DNA from: Rhea pennata
Lineage: Eukaryota; Chordata; Aves; Rheiformes; Rheidae
Length of the DNA: 64,000 bases
Reading direction: 5' to 3'
Assembly: GCF_028389875.1 (NCBI RefSeq)
Contig: NC_084673.1
Coordinates: 15,289,501-15,353,500, forward strand
Shown: positions 9,154-22,592 of the stretch, piece by piece
Layout: every line of letters begins with the position of its first letter
Numbering within the stretch: the first letter of the stretch is position 1
Notes under the pieces: generated by a model
Database searches by the model: none
What the model was told of the DNA's origin: nothing
The model's input: only the letters and a program-made list of their open reading frames with translations
Made by a program: the position numbers and the translations under genes

Positions 9154-10177
9154 CATAGAATCATAGAATCAGTAAGGTTGGAAGGGACCTCTGGAGGTCA
9201 CCTAGTCCAACCTCCCTGCTCAGCAGGGTCACCTAGAGCATGTTAGACAGGGTTGCATCCAGGTGGGCCTTGAATATCTCCAGAGAAGGAGACTCCACAA
9301 CCTCTCTGGGCAACCTGTTCCAGTGCTCCGTCACTCGCACAGTGAAGAAATTCCCCCTCACGTTCAGGTGGAACTTCCTGTGCTTCAATTTCTGCCCATT
9401 GCCTCTTGTCCTGTCACATGGGACAACTGAAAAGAGTTTGTCCCTGTCCCCCTGACATCCTCCCTTCAGGTGCTTGTACACATTGATAAGATCCCCCCTT
9501 GGTCTTCTCCTCCCCAGGCTGAAGAGGCCCAGCTCTCGCAGCCTTTCCTCGTAGGGCAGATGCTCCAGCCCTCTGATCATCCTCGTAGCCCTACGCTGGA
9601 CTCTCTCCAGCAGCTCCCTGTCTCTCTTGTGCTGGGGAGCCCAGAACTGGACACAGTCCTTGACATGAGGCCTCCCCAGGGCTGAGTAGAGGGGCAGGAT
9701 CACCTCCCTCGACCTGCTGGCAACAGTCTTCCCAATGCAGCCCAGGAGACCATTGGCTTTCTTAGCCTCAAGGGCACATAGCTGGCTCATGGTCCACTTG
9801 TCCTCCACCAGCACTCCCAGGTCCTTCTCTGCAGAGCTGCTCTCCAGAAGGTCAGCCCCCAGCTTGTACTGGTGCCTAGGGTTATTTTTTCCCTAGGTGC
9901 AGGATTCTGCACTTGCCCTTGTTGAACCTCATGAGGTTCCTCTCTGCCCAGCTCTCCAGCCTGTCCAGGTCTCTCTGAATGGCAGCACAGCCCTCCGGTG
10001 TGTCAGCCACTCCTCCCAGCTTGGTATCATCAGCAGACTTGCTGAGGAGGCACTCTGTCCCCTCATCCAGGTCATTGATGAAGAAGTTGAACAGGATGGG
10101 ACACAGCACTAAGCCCGGGGGGATGACACTAGCCACAGGCCTCCAACTAGACTTCACGCCACTGATGACGACCCTGT
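9154..10177 (-). mobile_element. 5'-truncated CR1 LINE (non-LTR retrotransposon)
   Basis: This copy encodes part of the CR1 ORF2 reverse transcriptase and the 3' end of the element. On the minus strand, 9882-10175 reads a block ending in NDLDEGTE, then [16 protein letters not shown] and [16 protein letters not shown]. The catalytic ADD motif is kept, but the residue before it is Ser where the family has Phe. The C-terminal part reads across 9233-9880, with [32 protein letters not shown] and [16 protein letters not shown]. The halves are separated by one extra base in an A run (T run at about 9885-9890 on the plus strand), which creates a frameshift and stop. The 3' end is the twice-repeated TCATAGAA octamer at 9152-9167. 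TTCTTTT occurs at both edges (9147-9153 and 10178-10184), a possible target duplication. This copy is inactive. Confidence 0.93.
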
Positions 10178-10184
10178 TTCTTTT

Positions 10185-13100
10185 GAATATAGTAGTGCTT
10201 TTGTTTCTGGGCCTCTGAAGTATCTTTAAACATCTCCAAATTAGCACTGTTACTTTTACATACACACACACATATACATATAAATATGTACAGATTTTGC
10301 TCAGATATTTTTGTGCCTGGTTGTTCCTAGTTTTAGGAAATTGATCTTTTAAAGTGTTACATTAGACCAGGTTCTGTTTTTGTACCTCAAATGCTATGGA
10401 GAGTTGAGACTGAGTTTCTTCCAGCTATTATGGGATTTCCTTGGTGTTTATCCTAGAAAGCTATCTACTATATGTAGATGTTTTGAATTTACTTATTTAT
10501 TTATTTTTAGCAACATGAACCCCCTGGCATATATCACAGGACTGAAATTATATCATTGCTTTCTGTACATTGCAGATAGATAGAGGAGCCGCTCGTCTGC
10601 TCTGCTGATTCATTTTCTGTAGCGAACTCCCACCGGTGCTTTTGATTTATCCCGTTTTTGACCCTCTGAAATGTTGTGGACCCTAGAGCAGGTACCTTGG
10701 CTCTCTGTTCGACTTCAGATGAGAACTGTGCTGTTTGTCAAGGGAACAGTTTGTCCCTTTTGGCACAAATCCTGGGGAGCCCTGCCCGGGGTGGAGGAGG
10801 GAGACAGGCAGCGGTGTGTGTACAGAGGGAAGCAGCTCGGTCGCCTGCGATGCAGAGTGGAGGAGTTTGTGGGTTGTTGGGGCTCGTGGGGCATTGGGGG
10901 ATGCAACACCCATTCCTAGGGTGCTGGGTCCTCTTATGTGGAAACATCACATCCGGCACCCTGTTCCTCTTAAATGGGAATGCTTGTGCCATGGGTGGAC
11001 GAGTTGCTGGAAAAGAGCCTTGCTCTTGTTTGTACACTGTTGTTGGAATAATCCGTGGCAACATTTGCTTTTCACTTCCTTATTGACTCGCTCAATAGGC
11101 CAGTGATGGATTTGTCATATCAAGCTGACTGCCAGTGATGCTCCCTGTGCCGTCAACCTCAGAAAAGTTGACAGTAACAGTAGGGCTGCATCAAACAGGT
11201 CTGGTGGCCTGGTGCTTCTGAGGGGTGCACTGTTTTGCCTTAGCATAGTGAAGCTATAAAAAATGGCCAGTTGGTGGAGTAGATGGGGCATAGTTGAGTG
11301 CACTTGAAGGCTTGGGAAGAGATAGAGCAGACTTATTGGCAGGGACAGGTTATTCTCCCTCTGTGTAGTGGTCACTGAGTGGCTGATGGGCTTGTTGTCC
11401 TGTGTCTGTGCCATGGAAATGTGGCAGTCCCTGCTGGTATTCTTGGGCCAAGTAGTTCTGTAATTGTAGCATGTTGGCTGGAAGTTTTGGATTTCTTTCT
11501 GTGATCCTTCTCACCATATCTTCTTTTAGTCTAAAAGCAGGCATGTGCTGGTCCATGTGATCCCCTGGGGCTCCTGGGTTTCCCATTTTCTGTACAAGTG
11601 TCCAAACTCTACTTGGGTGGAGCAAGATGTTTCCCTCCTTACTGTAGGTTGCAAAATGCTCCAGAGTGATGCTGGAGAGCAGTGCTGTCAGATGAGGGTG
11701 TGAGGAGCAAAGCCAGCGTGCTGCAGCTTGTTCTGCTGAGGCGGCTCGCAGCAAACGCTCCGGCGGTGTTGCTGCGTCCTGTGCTGCTGTACCGAAGGGC
11801 AGGAGCAATTAGCTGGGGTCCCTTGGTAGGCTTCTCCTCGGGATGTGAGCAGGGCTGTGCATCAGAGCAGATTCCTCTCCATGGCACAGGCGGATGTTGG
11901 AATGGAGCCATTTGTCTGGGGAGGTGAGAGAGAAGGAAGTAACATGAGGATAAAACTATGGCCCCACATGAAAATTAGTTTGGATTAAAGCGTGAACTTT
12001 GAGTGTAATAGCAGTGTAACATGAGGAATGGTCTCAGTCTGGTTTACTACTCCTGGTAACCCTAACAGAGTCGGCAGGGACAGGAGAGGGAGTGTTAATA
12101 GGGACAGCTGGGGAGACGTTTCAGCTGAGTCCGGGGGCTCTCTTTCTCTGCTGTGTCCCCTGGCTAAATTTGTTCTCCTGTTTTGCCAAGGACTATCAAC
12201 AACGGGGAGGAAGGAGCCTAGAAGGTGATCTGCATAGCAAGACATAGAGGAAAAGATGCTGGGAGTGCTACAGCAGTGCTTTTCTTTATGTTGCAGCCAC
12301 AAGGCACGTTCCTGGGCTCAGACTGGTTTGGAGAGATCTCCAACACTAACGTTGCAGCCACTTTCATGTGCTCCAGCTTCTGTTGTTTCAGGCCAGGTTC
12401 CCAGCCCGGCGCTTTCTGACACATCTCTCAGCCACACAGTATTGCACTGGGATCCTTCTGGGTTGTAAAAGGGGCTGGGAACAGCAATGTGCCCTGAGTA
12501 CCGAGCAGAAGACTGGGGCTTGTCGTGCTGTTCAGAGCGAGTGGGGCTTGCAGCCTTGTGCCTCGCTGTGAGGGTTGTAGGCTGGGAGCGCTTGCACTGC
12601 TCACAGAGAGCTGCAGGAGGAAACGACAGGTCTCACAGATGTGAGCTGTTTGTAAGCCTTTCTGGAGTGCAGTAACTTCAGAAATCTTCTAAACTGGTCC
12701 TTTGTACAGTTCAATAGGAGGTCCCAAGGGAGTTCCATGTCAGAAACTTTGAGGTCAAAGCCTTCGTTTTTTTTCTTTTTTTGCTATTTTTGAAGAAAAA
12801 AATAAAAAAGGAACCTTACAGTTCATATAAAAGGGGCTATTTTTAGGAGTGCTGTATCTCAGGAACCCCTTTGTGAAACTTTCCTGAACTTGCAGAAGAA
12901 ATTTCCACTGGTCCCTCCTGTGACACATTGTTTTTCAAGATGATCTTTTTATTTGAGGTAGGATTTGAACACAGCAGAGTACATTACATATTGTGTGCAG
13001 ATGGTGAAAGGAGATAAAATACCATGCGTTGCTCACTAAGTGAGCCATACTCAACTGGATCTTAGGTGTAACAGAAAGTTCATGGAAAAATGGCATGTGG

Positions 13101-15000
13101 TTAAGTTGGAGATTGTATCTTAATAAATATACGATTTGGGGGAAATGAATCAACTTTCCACCATGAGCTGTAATTCTGGCATTTCAGAATCAATGTGTAT
13201 TCGACTTTGCAAAGTGCTTAACAGATTTCATTATGTGTTGGTGCAGGCCTCTTTGCAGTTATCCTCAAATTATTTAAAATACAGTTTCTCTGATTAGGAA
13301 GATCTGCCTCAGACTCATCTACATCTCTCAGGAACTCTGCAGCTCACTGAGCTGTGCTTTGTAATCTGCAGGATGACAAAGGAGGCATGTTTCTTCATGA
13401 CCGATTGTGGTTGATTGTCGTGCATTTCTTATTTTGCAGGAAGGTACAGGCCTCTTGACATTTTTGGAGGGCGGGACTACATGGATAGGTGCTGGTGAAC
13501 ACCAGCTTGTTCTGCCAGGGCTCTAAGCCATGCTAGCACAGGAGCACGATGTGCCTTGCTCCTTTGTGGATGTAAGTGTGCCCTTGCGAAGGTGCTGTGT
13601 TTCGGCAATAGCTCCCGCTTTCTCTGTGGAGTGCTGGTATAAAGCTGTGCTCTTCCATAAAATACTCTGCTGGCTGAGGCTCAGTCTCCATGCAACAGGA
13701 GAAAGCAGCTGCTTTTCCTTGTACTAGGCAAAATAATATCTTGTATCCCCAGGAGGAGCACCCTGTGCACCTTGCAGCAGGAACGGGCAAGCTAACCTCA
13801 ACCTGGTGCTTATCTCCCTTTCTTCCTCTTTGATTCTTTCCAACCACTCTGCCCTTCTTTGCCTCTAGCAAAGGCCTTGCATTCCCAAAGAGCATCACTG
13901 GCCAGGGCTTGATGCTGCTGAAGGATTCAGAGGGCCAAATAATGGCTTAGGTTAATAGCAAATCATTATCCTGCTGACAGTCCTTCAGCAGAAGCTGGGA
14001 TGTGTTTTGGGAAGAGGGAAGATGGGCATACACACTCAAAGTAATTGTTGCCTGGATGACTGGCAGAGCGATTAATTGTAAGGCTTAAAAGATAACTTAT
14101 TACCTGATGGCCTATAAATAAAAAGGAAGGTAATTCAGAGGTTGGTTTTGTTTGCATCTTTTTGAGAGAGTTTTGTCCTAGTCAAAGCTTGGCCAGGACA
14201 CTGTGTGACCTTGTGCCTTGGTAGAAGATTGGGTTTGCTCTCCCTTCTTCTGAACACTGGGAAAAATCAGATTTTACATTTTTTTTCCACACTGACCCTG
14301 ACCAAAATATGTTGCTCTGTTCTGTCCCTTGCACAAAGGGCTCCTTTTTTTTTCTGTAAATTGGCTAGTTTTACTTTTCTTTACACAAGATGGGTGATAC
14401 TTCATCCCTTCCAAGTCTGTCCCATGGCAGATGGCAGGGTTGGAGGAGAATAGGATCATTCTTTAGGCAGGTTGGCAAGGAGAGGGCTGTGCCAAAGCCC
14501 AGGACATTCCTGTCCCCCAGCATCCCCTATACAAGGATATTGCTCTTTGTGGAAGAAATACAGGGAAGCCAATGGCATAGCTTTCTCATATTTAACCACT
14601 CCCATTCCTGAAACTTGGAAGTCTGTTTTTGACCACAGGGTCACTGCCCTCTGAGATCTCCCACTCAAAAGTTTCTGTTGGGAAACTTCAGATTTTTGGT
14701 TTGTTAAACAATCTGTGGCATCACTTTTAGATGTCATATTGATAACCGTGCAATGACTGTCATGGACTAAGGTCTGGCAGCCCAGGATCCTACGTGCTCT
14801 GAATTTCTGGTTGTCCTTGAGCTTAGATGCTGCTCCTGTTGGCCTAAGTATGGTCCTGGCTGAATTTTAGACAAGGCCAAGCTGGGCTCTGGAGCTGCTG
14901 AGGAATGCATCATGGCTGTGGCTCATGAGCCTTGATTAAAAGAGCTCGGCAGAAGGGTTCAACAAGGTCTGGGCAGAAGGATGAGCAGAAACTGAAGGGA
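10185..15000. other. Intronic sequence without a recognised gene
   Basis: Positions 10185-10260 may continue the ancient LINE. A short CA run lies at 10261-10275. A 152-codon minus-strand frame at 11350-11808 opens on TTG directly after a stop and resembles no family I know. No RNA gene is seen. Confidence 0.4.
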
Positions 15001-15148
15001 AGTGGAGTCTCCTTCTCTGGAGATATTCAAAACCTGCCTGGATGCAATCCTATCTAACATGCTCTAGGTGACCCTGCTTGAGCAGGGAGGTTGGACTAGA
15101 TGATCTCCAGAGGTCCCTTCTAACCTTGCCCATTCTGTGATTCTGTGA
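15001..15148 (+). mobile_element. CR1 LINE 3'-end fragment
   Basis: The fragment runs from GTGGAGTCTCCTTCTCTGGA through CCTGCCTGGATGCAATCCT and GTTGGACTAGATGATCTCCA to the terminal ATTCTGTGATTCTGTG octamer pair. It encodes only the end of ORF2 and the 3' tail. It is the same subfamily type as the copies at 9154 and 45930, in plus orientation. Confidence 0.92.
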
Positions 15149-18100
15149 ATCTGGGAAAAAGTGGGAATCCTGGTGGGGGTGGTAGGAATCCAGCTACAAC
15201 AGGAGCTAGGGATGGAGGGATGCACTAAAGAGAGCCAAAATGAGGGGGCTGATCAAGAGCAAGCAATAGGAAGCTTCCTCTTTCCAGTGCTGAAATATAA
15301 AGTAGAGAGAAGTGGCAGCTTTGTGTGTTACAGACATTCATATTTGCAGGTGGATGTAGGTGGGTTCAAGAGACCCAAGTGTCTTTGGGGAAGAACTTAT
15401 CTGGCCTAGTGCTGGTGATGAGCAAAGAGCCTGTACGAGCTGCAAGTTAAATGGAATCTAATGTATTTCAGTTTATTCCTGGCCCTGAACGTAGCCCTCA
15501 GAGCTTAGGTGTGGATTTTATTTCTGCAGATACTGCAGTAGAAATTAGAGCAGATGATTGAATCTTAATGGGGTGAGTAAAATCCATATGCACAGTTATG
15601 TTTGAATGCATTAGTAATTGGAGTCCAGGCATTTACTCCCAGAAGGGAAATACTGCCCGACAGACAGAAGGGAGGGAAGAGCCTCCCCTGGAGAGTGGCT
15701 GCAGCATGGCTTCTGCAAGATGCGGGATTTCCCATGGTGTTCTGGCACCCACACAGACCAAGATGGGTGGCACATGGCTCACTTGTGATTTTAGCTGTGT
15801 TCTACTTTGTGGGAGGATTCACAAGGGAGGGATTTAGAGAAGGGAATAAAATAGCTGCTTAGATATTCTCCAGGTAGTCCAGGATTTTCCTGTGACTTGT
15901 GCAAGGCAACAAAAGTGCTTTTATATGCTCAGTAGGGTGAGGAGAGTCCGCCCTAGGCACATACTGTAGAGTGGCTAGAGGACTGTAACTTATTCCGGTG
16001 TCTCTGGGCTTCTGCTTCTGTGTTACCTTTGCTGCTTGGGCAGCAGCTTGAGCCAGCACTGGGACCTGCATGGAGATGTGGTGTAGGATTTATGGAATGT
16101 GCAGTACATAGGGAAGATAAGAGAGAGTAAAGAATTCGGGTCCTGGTACATGGGAATGAGTTTGAGAATGGGAGTTTGCTTTTAGGATGAAAGTGCTAGA
16201 GGCCATGAGGAGATTATCTGTTTTCAGGGCTGCTTCATTTGTATTTACCCAATACACATATTTGTTCTCTACTTGTATATGCTGGACGCATCCCATGGCA
16301 GAATCCATCCAAATCTTGCTGTCCTTCCACTTCTCCTTCATTGGCCCCAGCTCCTATCTCTAGGCTGCTGAAATACTCCTGTCTGGCCTTTTTATTGCTG
16401 TGAATTTGCCCTCCCAATGTGTTTATTAGTGCTCAGCTTATGGGCATCCTTATGGAGATGGAGAGTTTCCAGCCTTTAGAGGACAGCAGAGTCACCCTGG
16501 TGTTGGTGGGTGGGATTAAAGATCATCCCTGTAGCAGGCAAGGGAAGAGCTACTGGGAAGCTGCCTTTTGAGGCACAACAGTGGATGAGGGAAGGGCTGG
16601 GGATGTTGGGAGAGGTGATGTGCAAGGCTCCTGCTCCACATCCTTGGGCACAACAATAAGGCTGTGATGGCAGAGTACTGGCACTTCCCCCACACTGTTT
16701 CCAAGTAAAATTTAATGCTATTCTTGGCTAGTTCCTAGGAAAATGGATTATATCATATTAAAAATATTCACCCTTGGATTTAATAATATTGCTAAACTAA
16801 CTTAGATATATTTCTTTCAGAACCCTATGGTATTCTGTGGAAACACTGGCTGTTTATCTGCTGGAGTTGCCAAGCACATACTCCAAAGCCAGTCCTCATT
16901 CATGCAAATCATTGTTCTTTTTAAGAGCGCAATAGTCGGTATCATTAGCTTTGGCCAGGCTCAATGTGATGAGCTGCAGTGAAGGGGCTGTGCATTGTGG
17001 TTTGCTATCTTCAGCTTTCCAACTAACTTTCCTGGGTCATATCTCTGCATTGACATTGCTAGAGATTCCCCTGAGGGACCAGTGCTAGGGCTGAGTTTCT
17101 GGGTTAGCCTCACTCCATGGCTAAGCCTTTTCCAGTTTAGTATGTCCTTTTCTCCCTCTTCTGCTTTATTTTGAAATACTCCAGAACATTTTTTCAAGTT
17201 GCCTCAACTGTGAGAGAAGCTTGGAAGGCAGTGGAAGCCTGCTGATGCTGGAGTTATGTCTTCTCTGCAAAGTTGACAGGTGTCAACCCAAATAAAAGCA
17301 AACCCCAGCCCAAGTGGTTCCTTCTCTAGCCAAGAGAAGTAGCCCAGCCTGTAAAAACCTCCAAGACTGGGGATCTATGTGTTTTCTGTGTGGCGTGAGA
17401 GGTCAGAGCTGAAATTCATGAAGAGTCTGGCCAGCTGTGCTATATGGACATGGACTTAAGGCATGTCAACTTTATCTCAAGCACTGTGATGACTCTTTCC
17501 AGTTCCTGGTGCAGAGACTCATGGCAAGTCATGACAACATAAAATATCCCAACAAGAAGCTCCCAGTAGAGTTTAGAGTTGGTTGGCGTGGTTGACAAAA
17601 TTGAGATTTTTGCTTTTCTCTCACACTCTCTATCACCACCTCTCACATTCTCCTCCCACCTCAGTAAACATTAGCAGAAAGCTGAAGAGAAGTTAAAAAT
17701 TTAGCTGTCCTTGTTTTTTCCATCACTATTTCTGCCTATCTTCTACTTTTTACCTCCCCCTGAAATACTGAATTTCTCAGTGCTCTATTTTACAAGGAGA
17801 AATTAAGTGAATATGAAGTATATTGTTCCCTTTTATGTGGAGATACATATAGTCAGAGATATCTTGGCTTTTCAGAAGATAGAATAGAAATAAAATAAAC
17901 CTATAATATCTAAGATTTGAATGGTAGATCAGACATAAGTCTAGGAAGCATAGATCTAATTTTGTGTCTTAGGACTAATGTCTTAATTTTTTTTCCCTAA
18001 GCAAAACTGATTAGGCAAAACTAATGAGGTTAAGTTGGAAACTTTCTAAAAAACCCCCTTCAAAATACGCATCGCTGAGAGATGCAGAAATAATAAGATG

Positions 18101-19298
18101 TTATGGTATTGATCCCAAGCTCAGTCCCTCTCATATAGGTTCATGGGAATATGTGTTGGGAAGGCAGAAGAGTGATGTGGGGCTTACAGGGAAGAGGCAG
18201 ATGTGATAGAGGTAGGCAGGACTTTTCATTTCTATAGGAGGCTGTAATGCTCATCTCTGCTTTCAAGAAGGCCCTTGCATTGTCTTGAGCTATTGTGGCC
18301 ATGAGTAAGAGCAAACGTGAGTGGTGGGATACGTAGCACTGTGCTGCTCTAACCAACAGATAAGCTCACGTCTCCTGTAGGCGATTGTGTGTGTTTGCTG
18401 CTGTGATATACCAGGTGGACAGGCAGCCAGGCAGTACCTGTCTGCACGCATCAGCTGTGCCCCTGCAGAGCACCCTCCCTTGCAAGGTGCCATCTTTCAG
18501 GGTGCTTCTCACTCTGGCAAGGAGCAGGCAGAATATCTGGGTATATGTGCCAATTTCCTGGTCCTTCAGGGATTCACCAGGTTTATCATCATCAGAAAAC
18601 AGAGAACTTGTGATACCAGTCTCATTTATCCTTGAGTAGATGCACTGTACCTATGTCATTCTGTCAGATGTTGGCCAGCCGATTCTTAAAGACAGGACCT
18701 TCCTGGAGACCTCGAAGTGCTTGGCTATTAGGAGGACCTCTGTTGTGAACAAAGTCTCCCTGGCCTTGTCTAAGTTTGCACTGAGGAGTGAGATGATGTT
18801 GTCTACTATAACCTAGCTAAGTCCTTCTAGAAGTCAGGACAGAATTGCGAACTGGGTCGCAGGAACACATAGGTGGGAAAACTAGGGTTTGCTGTGCAAG
18901 GCGACAAGGCAGTAAACGGTGGCTTGCCCTGCCTGGTTAGGACAATAGCCTAATTTGCTAATAAGACAAGCCTGTGCTTTCTTCCCTAGTGTGGGTGTAT
19001 CCTTGGAAGCTGCTAATTAAGGTCTTGGTAAATCCTAGTCTAAACAAAGCCTGTAAGATTAGTTTGGGAACAAGAAATAAGCACTGGATAAATACCAGCT
19101 TTGTATGGCTTAGCACAGTCACAGCCTTCTCTGCTTTCTGTTGAGTCTTTAAAATAACAAATGTGCTTTGGAGTAAATCATAGAGAAATGGAAATAGAGC
19201 AGTGGGCAAGCAACAAACAGGGCTTACAAAGTGCTGAACTATTTCAGCTTTCCCTTGACACTGCCTGTCCTTCTCACTAGCAATTTGACTGGAATTAT

Positions 19299-19315
19299 CT
19301 TTCTTTCTTTCTTTC

Positions 19316-19340
<25 letters not shown>
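19299..19340. repeat. (TTTC)n grading into poly(T)
   Basis: About five TTTC units run into an uninterrupted T tract of more than 20 bases, followed by AATATAAA. Confidence 0.9.
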
Positions 19341-19346
<6 letters not shown>

Positions 19347-22300
19347 AATTCTTCTCAGAGCAGGCTAGATTTTTTCTATTGATCATTAACCATATAAAAC
19401 CAATTGCTACTGCTGAACTGTTTCCACTGCACTTATGAACTGGTCTTTCACGATTCTTGTCTCACCTTTGAAAGTGATTCTTTTGTCCATCTGCAAAATT
19501 TCAGAAGATACCCAGTCTCTCCCATGTGGAATGAAAAGGAATGATCAGACTCTGATACTTTTTCCTAGAATGTGATCCTGGTTTGTAGCCAACCTTTTTT
19601 CTTTTCCTCTCTCCTGTTTTTAAGTGAGTTTGGATTCCTAGCAATCAACAAAACTATACTATGTAGAGGTGACTGAGGTGGCAAACTGTGATCCCCTTTC
19701 TCCAGCTCTTTCTTATAGTGTTCATACTGCCTGAGCAAAAACTTCTCCCCGAGCTTGTTGCTGTGCTGCTTGCCACCACCACCTTATCCCCTTCACAGGT
19801 AGCACGATGTGTCGAGCCTCTGTGCTCTTACTCTCTGAGTTGTATATTGTAATGGACACACTGAAGCAGATATTATCCTGTGGTTTGACATGCATGTGGA
19901 TGTACACCTGTATCTGATGAGGTTTGCTGGTGAGGTTTGTGCTTGCAGAGCATAAAAATTGACAGGTAGGTGGTTGGCATTTACGTTACTCCGGCATTAA
20001 GGGGAGGGCAGCTGTGCTGCAAAACTATATGCAGGTTGCTGTGCACTGTGGTCCTGTGCTCATAGGACTTGGGTGATACCCCAATGGTGCTCTGTTTTTA
20101 GAAATGGAGAGCGACTGAGCCCAGGGTCCTTACAGCAAAACTGGTGAGCTCTGTGGCTAGTCTTAGCCACAGCCCATCCTTACCTGTGGTAAAATCACCA
20201 CCAAACTGAAGTGGAAGGATATTGCATGTGAATGAAGAGGAATTACTGAGAAACCCTTTGCCTGATCTTGCTTTTTAGCATTGGACATCTAAGACAAGTG
20301 TGTTTTGAAGTGGTGGGGAATAGCTGGTCAACTTTCTGTGTAACCCTGGGAAAGCACTCGTGTTCCAGGGGCAGTCCTCGCCTCATATGCGTATATAGCT
20401 TTTCTGTAGAAGAGGAGCAAGATAAGATGGTTCCTGTGAAACATCAACTTTGTGCATGTCCTTCCATGCACACTTGCTTCTCATACTGCTCAGACTGCTC
20501 TTTCCCTGGGGAAACTAGGCAGGATCAGAGGTGAAATGTGCTGTATCCAGGGCATCTAAATACGTTTGAATAATTCCTATTACCTCGGATGAAGATGACA
20601 GGATGGACAGGTGCTTGGCAGTATATCTCAGTTCTATCTTTGGAAGCCCAGGGCCACTTTTTCCTTCTAAGCGCTTGATTGGTTTGTTTTAGCTCTTGTA
20701 CTTTACTCAAAGCAGGGTTTTCAACATGCTCTGCATCCTTTTTAAATAGTTGGGTGGGATTTGTATTGGCAGTGCACTAAGCATTGTAAGTAATTTGGTG
20801 GCACAGCTGCTTTTGTTCTCTCAGCCTGAATATAACCCGACTAGCAGAACATAAATTTGTTCTTGTTTGTGTTGGAGGAACAGAAGTTTCCTGTAGGTCA
20901 TAGTAGTTGGTAAGTCCTGGTGCCTGAACCAGGTGCAAGTGCCAAGTGGGAGCTGGGGGGCATTTGAGTAAGTACTTCTAGCATGCCCTCCTGCATTTCT
21001 GAAGTTCCCCTTGCCCTGCTGCCTCCTCAGAGTAAATGTTGTCGTGGGAGTTGTCTCTTAGAGGATAGCCCCCCACCAGAAAATCTGTGCCTTACCAGAG
21101 CACTGGCATTGCAATTCTAATAACAACGTAATTGTCATAACAACACCCTGTTGGAGCTATTCCAAGGTTGGTCCAAGGACATCTCCTTCCCACTGGGGAG
21201 GTGTTTCTGCTGTACCGTCTGCCCTGGCACTTGCAGTGAGGAGCCATCACTGACCTGGGTGAGAAGCTCTCTGCAGAGGCTCCCTGGGCAAGGCAGCTTA
21301 CTGCGTGCAGGGATTACCACCACCTAGGAGATGTGTACGTATAGTCTACCAAGCTCATGTCCTGTTATTCTGCTGCTCTACGTGTTCCTTGGGGAGGAGG
21401 AGAATGGAAGAAAATGGAGGATAGCGCCAGGAGGGAATGACTGTCTCATCTGGGCATCCCAGAGCTCAAAATACTTGAATGTCTCTGCCCTCATGGGAAG
21501 GTGGGTACTTCAAGTTCATCTGAAAAAGATGCTGCAGAAAAGACTTCTGTTTTGGAACATTTTTGTCCTTCTTACAGGCGCCTGCTTTGCAGCAGGCGAG
21601 CTGTCTGTTGGGGTGTCCTTGAAGTGGCACAAGAGTAGCAACAGGTGAAGTTTGAGTGGAGATCCACTGCAAAGTTGGAAAAAGGGTGGCATGAAGATGA
21701 AATGTAGTTCAGTTACAAAAGAGCTGAAACTACCTTTCAATTAAATATTGCCCCTTTCATGTACCACCTCCTCGGCTTGTGTTTTGTGTGGTTATCTATT
21801 TGTCAGAAATGTTTTTTAATTTTTCAGGGCAGGAGTAGTTAGAAAGTGCCCGAGTGAGAGGGTACAATACTGTGCGCAACGACAAACTGACAGTGTACTT
21901 TTAGCAGTCTCAAACTTGTCTGATAGTTCATGCTGTGATACTGAAGCAGTGAAATGCCTGTGTGGATAAATGAAGTGGCATTTTGAGGTATTTATCTCTG
22001 CAGCACTGTGGATCAGAGAACAGAGAAAGCTGTGAAATAAAAGAGTACATTTTCCGTGGAGAATATGCTGGTGTTTAAAATGTTTGCGCCTTGAAGTGAT
22101 TTGCAGGAGGTGTCTTAATCGTGATTGGGGATGCAGCCACGTGGTGCTGGCTGGAACCCATGGACCTGTTCCTGTCCTGGCTTTAGACTGTCCCGCTTGG
22201 GTCCTGCGTGCTGGGGGGGAGCAGGCACGAGCAGCGTGCCCAGATCGTTATGGGTGTATTTGCTTGGTGAGTTCTGAGACTCTCATTTGTGGTGAGATGC

Positions 22301-22549
22301 TCACCACCCTGCTCACAGCTTTGTTAGCCAGCTCAGGGTCTGTCCTGCGTGTCCCACCCAATTGCTGCCACATCGCTGTTCCTGATTCCTCCCACATGAC
22401 TGCTGTTTGGGCTCCTGCCTTCCTGTGCCGTGTAAGACGGTATGTGGCTGGCACGAGGGTGGAGGGCACATGTAATACAGCCCCGGGGCAGAACCTGCTG
22501 ATTTTGCTGCATTAGGTCCGGATGATCTCAAACTAGTTTTTGTGCAATA

Positions 22550-22592
22550 TTTTTTTTTTCTTTTTTCTTTTTCTTTTCTTTTTTTTTTTTTT
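22550..22592. repeat. T-rich simple repeat
   Basis: This is a T tract interrupted by four single C bases. It is a pure polypyrimidine run of 43 bases. Confidence 0.85.

Noticed and set aside
22550..22592. Pyrimidine tract as a splice or transcription signal
   Set aside because: A plain simple repeat with no exon-like sequence after it.
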